From contig MGMR01000041.1 of NCBI GenBank assembly GCA_001796495.1, positions 1 through 15,147 of the forward strand: a stretch of DNA of 15,147 nucleotides. Direction: 5' to 3'. Each line of letters starts with the position of its first letter. Position 1 is the stretch's first letter. Position numbers and translations under genes: made by a program. Of the stretch, positions 13,263 to 15,147 are shown one piece after another. Below the pieces are notes generated by a model that searched no databases, was not told the origin of the DNA, and was given only the letters and a program-made list of their open reading frames with translations. Source of the stretch: Chloroflexi bacterium RBG_13_51_18. Lineage in GTDB: Bacteria; Chloroflexota; Dehalococcoidia; Dehalococcoidales; RBG-16-60-22.

Positions 13263-14411
13263 ATCAGACCTCTTAGCTTTACCCAGATTTCTCTTTACCA
13301 GCATTGTCCCTGGTGCTATAAGCTGCAGTATATTGACGGCCTGAAAACCAAAGAAAAGTGGTATTTCAGCTTCGGCACTACCATGCACTCGTGCGTGGAA
13401 CGCTTCTTTAAAGTGCCTACCCCCACACCTCCGTCATTCGAAGAACTGCTTCAATTCTATGAGCAGAACTGGCTGTCCCGGGGATATGAATCGCCGGAAG
13501 AAGAAGCCAGGTATAAGGACTACGGCAAAGACATTTTAAAGCGCTTCTGGGAGATTCATGCCGCCGATTTCCGCCTGCCGGTAGCGCTGGAACGCAGCTT
13601 TTACCTGGATATCGATGGCATAAAACTGAGGGGATTCATCGACCATGTAGACAAGCTGGACAGCGGCGGGCTCTCTATCATCGACTACAAGACGAACCAG
13701 GAGCTTTTTACCGCAGATTACCTGGATAACGACCTTCAGCTTACGATCTATCAAATGGCCGCCGAGCAGACCTGGAACCTCCCCGTGGAAAAGCTTACGC
13801 TGTATCATTTGCGGTCGAATACCGCCTGCAGCTGCCCGCCACGGGACAAGGACCGCATTGATGAGGTCAGGCAGATGGTGCTGGAGGTAGCGGATAACAT
13901 AAACCGCGGGAATTTCCCCGCCACGGAACACGAATTTTGCCCCTGTGATTTCCCGGAACATTGCCCATACTACCGCCACCGGTATATTAAGACAGAAGCG
14001 CTACCGGACCGCCAGGAGCCTTTGCCCGGTATCGCCGCCGCCGATGCCGTGGAGCGCTATGCCGTATTACAGGCGAATATTAAAGAGCTGGAGACCGAGC
14101 TTGAAGAAACAAGGCAAGCGATTATCGATTACTGCCAGGCGGCGGGACTGAACCGCGTCTACGGCAGTCAATATGAAATCACCTACAAACTCACGGAGAG
14201 GACGGGATTCAATGGCGATGAGGTTATGGCTATACTAGACCCGGAGGGGCTGTGGGAAAAGGTACTGGGATTCGACCAGTCGCTTTTAAAGAAGCTAATG
14301 GCGGATAATTCAACGCCCGATAATATAAAGAAAAAACTGGAGTCGCTGAAAAAGATTACATCAACTTTTCCCCAGTTATGGCTGCGTAAAAGCGCCGGTG
14401 AAGAAGAATGA
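13263..14411 (+). CDS. RecB/AddB/Cas4-type PD-(D/E)XK nuclease with probable Fe-S cluster; non-canonical start
   Basis: From ATC 13263 this encodes 382 residues. N-terminal (I/M)RPLSFTQISLYQHCPWCYK has the family's SxSxxxxYxxCP segment (C15, C18). FSFGTTMHSC gives H42. GFIDHVD (D127) and IIDYKTN (D141, K143) form the PD-(D/E)XK site, and LQLTIYQ is the Q-x3-Y motif. C226, C228 and C234 (FCPCDFPEHC) with an N-terminal Cys could bind a 4Fe-4S cluster as in AddB and Cas4. Residues about 260-300 look coiled-coil. The first in-frame ATG (13383) would delete the N-terminal Cys motif. The frame is open back to 13203 with no ATG, GTG or TTG, whereas GGAGG (13252-13256) lies six bases before an ATC. 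It is the first gene of a three-gene operon. Confidence 0.8.
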   Translation: MRPLSFTQISLYQHCPWCYKLQYIDGLKTKEKWYFSFGTTMHSCVERFFKVPTPTPPSFEELLQFYEQNWLSRGYESPEEEARYKDYGKDILKRFWEIHAADFRLPVALERSFYLDIDGIKLRGFIDHVDKLDSGGLSIIDYKTNQELFTADYLDNDLQLTIYQMAAEQTWNLPVEKLTLYHLRSNTACSCPPRDKDRIDEVRQMVLEVADNINRGNFPATEHEFCPCDFPEHCPYYRHRYIKTEALPDRQEPLPGIAAADAVERYAVLQANIKELETELEETRQAIIDYCQAAGLNRVYGSQYEITYKLTERTGFNGDEVMAILDPEGLWEKVLGFDQSLLKKLMADNSTPDNIKKKLESLKKITSTFPQLWLRKSAGEEE

Positions 14412-14421
14412 GGAGTCGATA

Positions 14422-15024
14422 ATGGCAAAACTGCTGTTGATAAGGCACGGCATAACCAAACTGCACAAAAATGACCGGTTCTGGGGACAGACGGACATTC
14501 CCTTGAGTAACATCGGCATCAAGCAGGCCGGGCAGCTGCGCACCCGCCTGGCGTTGGAAAAAATTACCGCCGTTTATACCAGCACGTTGAGCCGCGCCAG
14601 CGCTACCGCGGATATTATCGCCGCCGGGCACAAGGCTAATGTCGTCGCCTGCGATGAACTCCGTGAATGTAATTTCGGCTTTGTCGAAGGTCTTACCTTT
14701 AAAGAGATAGAATACCATTACCCGGCATTAGCCCAGGAACTGGCGAGCTGGAAGACGGTTGCTTTCCCCGGCGGCGAAACACTGGGACAGCTCAACAACC
14801 GGGTAAAAAGCTTTATGCAAAAACTGGAAAACGTTAAAACCAGAGATACCGTGGCTATCGTCTCTCACGGAGGCCCGCTACGTCTATTAATCTGCAATTT
14901 ACTTGGGATAGACATCACACACTGGCAGCAGTTGCGTGTCGACAGGGCTTCATTAAGCGTTATGGAAGTATATCCGCAGACAGCAATTTTACTATCCCTC
15001 AACGACGTGTCCCATCTTAAATAA
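14422..15024 (+). CDS. Histidine phosphatase superfamily protein (CobC/phosphoglycerate mutase-like)
   Basis: A 200-residue two-histidine phosphatase. The nucleophile is H9 in LLIRHG (5-10), R58 lies in TSTLSRASATA, the acid region is DELRECNFGFVEG (78-90) and the second catalytic His is H149 in VSHGGPLR. The order and ELRECNFGFVEGLTF resemble alpha-ribazole phosphatase (CobC) and related broad-specificity phosphatases; no other cobalamin gene is present, so I leave the substrate open. I chose ATG 14422, which has GAGGAG six bases upstream and starts MAKLLLIRHG. A GTG at 14398 inside the nuclease gene is less likely. It begins 10 bases after the nuclease stop, so the two are co-transcribed. 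Confidence 0.9.
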   Translation: MAKLLLIRHGITKLHKNDRFWGQTDIPLSNIGIKQAGQLRTRLALEKITAVYTSTLSRASATADIIAAGHKANVVACDELRECNFGFVEGLTFKEIEYHYPALAQELASWKTVAFPGGETLGQLNNRVKSFMQKLENVKTRDTVAIVSHGGPLRLLICNLLGIDITHWQQLRVDRASLSVMEVYPQTAILLSLNDVSHLK

Positions 15025-15037
15025 TAAGGAAGATATT

Positions 15038-15147
15038 ATGGTCAAGGCATTTTCATCATGGAGCGGCGGCAAGGACGGCTGCCTGGCACTTTACAGGGCG
15101 AAGCAGGCTGGCATGAATGTCCGGTTCCTGATAAACATGGTCTCGGA
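15038..15147 (+). CDS. PP-loop ATPase, DUF71/Dph6-like, 5' part cut by window edge
   Basis: Only the first 36 codons are present. The protein starts MVKAFSSWSGGKDGCLALYR, containing the PP-loop motif SGGKD-G (residues 9-14) that binds ATP in adenylating amidotransferases, with Gly where many members have Ser. The surrounding SWSGGKDxCLAL is typical of the DUF71 group related to diphthine-ammonia ligase (Dph6); bacterial members have no agreed function. AAGGAAG lies before the ATG, and the gene begins 13 bases after the phosphatase stop in the same operon. Confidence 0.8.
   Translation, partial: MVKAFSSWSGGKDGCLALYRAKQAGMNVRFLINMVS

Noticed and set aside
14398..14421. GTG at 14398 as start of the histidine phosphatase
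   Set aside because: It adds residues before the beta strand that starts the family fold, while ATG 14422 has GAGGAG six bases upstream.
1..15147. CRISPR arrays, insertion sequences, prophage or integrase near the tRNA
   Set aside because: I saw no regularly spaced repeats, no transposase or integrase frames, and no direct repeat of the tRNA 3' end in the window.

Overview
The window reads as chromosomal DNA from an anaerobic bacterium. Gene content (a lysine 2,3-aminomutase-like radical SAM enzyme, paired FabG-like SDRs with an unusual SQIGFG loop, a GYD-domain protein, small uncharacterised proteins) reminds me of Dehalococcoidia/Chloroflexota or deep deltaproteobacterial lineages. This is an impression, not a phylogenetic result. 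No insertion sequence, phage gene or CRISPR array is visible.

Left part (1-7740): the 3' end of a tRNA-Glu(CTC) enters at the left edge. A leftward directon then runs from a near-consensus promoter at 7740-7713. In transcription order it holds a KamA-type aminomutase, two different D-Ala-D-Ala-ligase-like ATP-grasp enzymes, a GNAT acetyltransferase, a MarC-family membrane protein, a GNAT/acetylpolyamine-amidohydrolase (HDAC-family) fusion and an SLC13/ArsB-NhaD-type permease. The first four genes overlap their neighbours and are probably translationally coupled. Aminomutase, two amide-bond ligases, acetyltransferase and deacetylase together suggest synthesis and remodelling of an acetylated small molecule, probably beta-lysine-containing, with membrane proteins for transport. 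I cannot name the product; this is the strongest candidate for an undescribed pathway here.

Regulatory junction (7615-7811): a winged-helix regulator is transcribed divergently. Three ATTCCT/AGGAAT half-sites in alternating orientation lie at 7673-7706, between the leftward promoter and the genes and over a possible rightward -10 box, so one protein could control both directions.

Middle (8124-10353): a terminator, then two tandem SDR paralogues sharing a 35-base identical tract, then a non-coding stretch with a self-contained transcription unit: promoter 10049-10077, a 19-codon ORF with a good ribosome site, several hairpins and a strong terminator at 10302-10337.

Right part (10354-15147): a small secreted or membrane-anchored protein (minus); a promoter followed by a divergent Rpe-like epimerase lacking one metal ligand and an uncharacterised protein; a small cysteine-containing protein (minus); a GYD-domain protein with its own promoter; then a rightward operon of a RecB/AddB-type PD-(D/E)XK nuclease, a histidine phosphatase and the start of a PP-loop (DUF71/Dph6-like) enzyme. 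The nuclease has no ordinary start codon at its true N-terminus and appears to begin at ATC.
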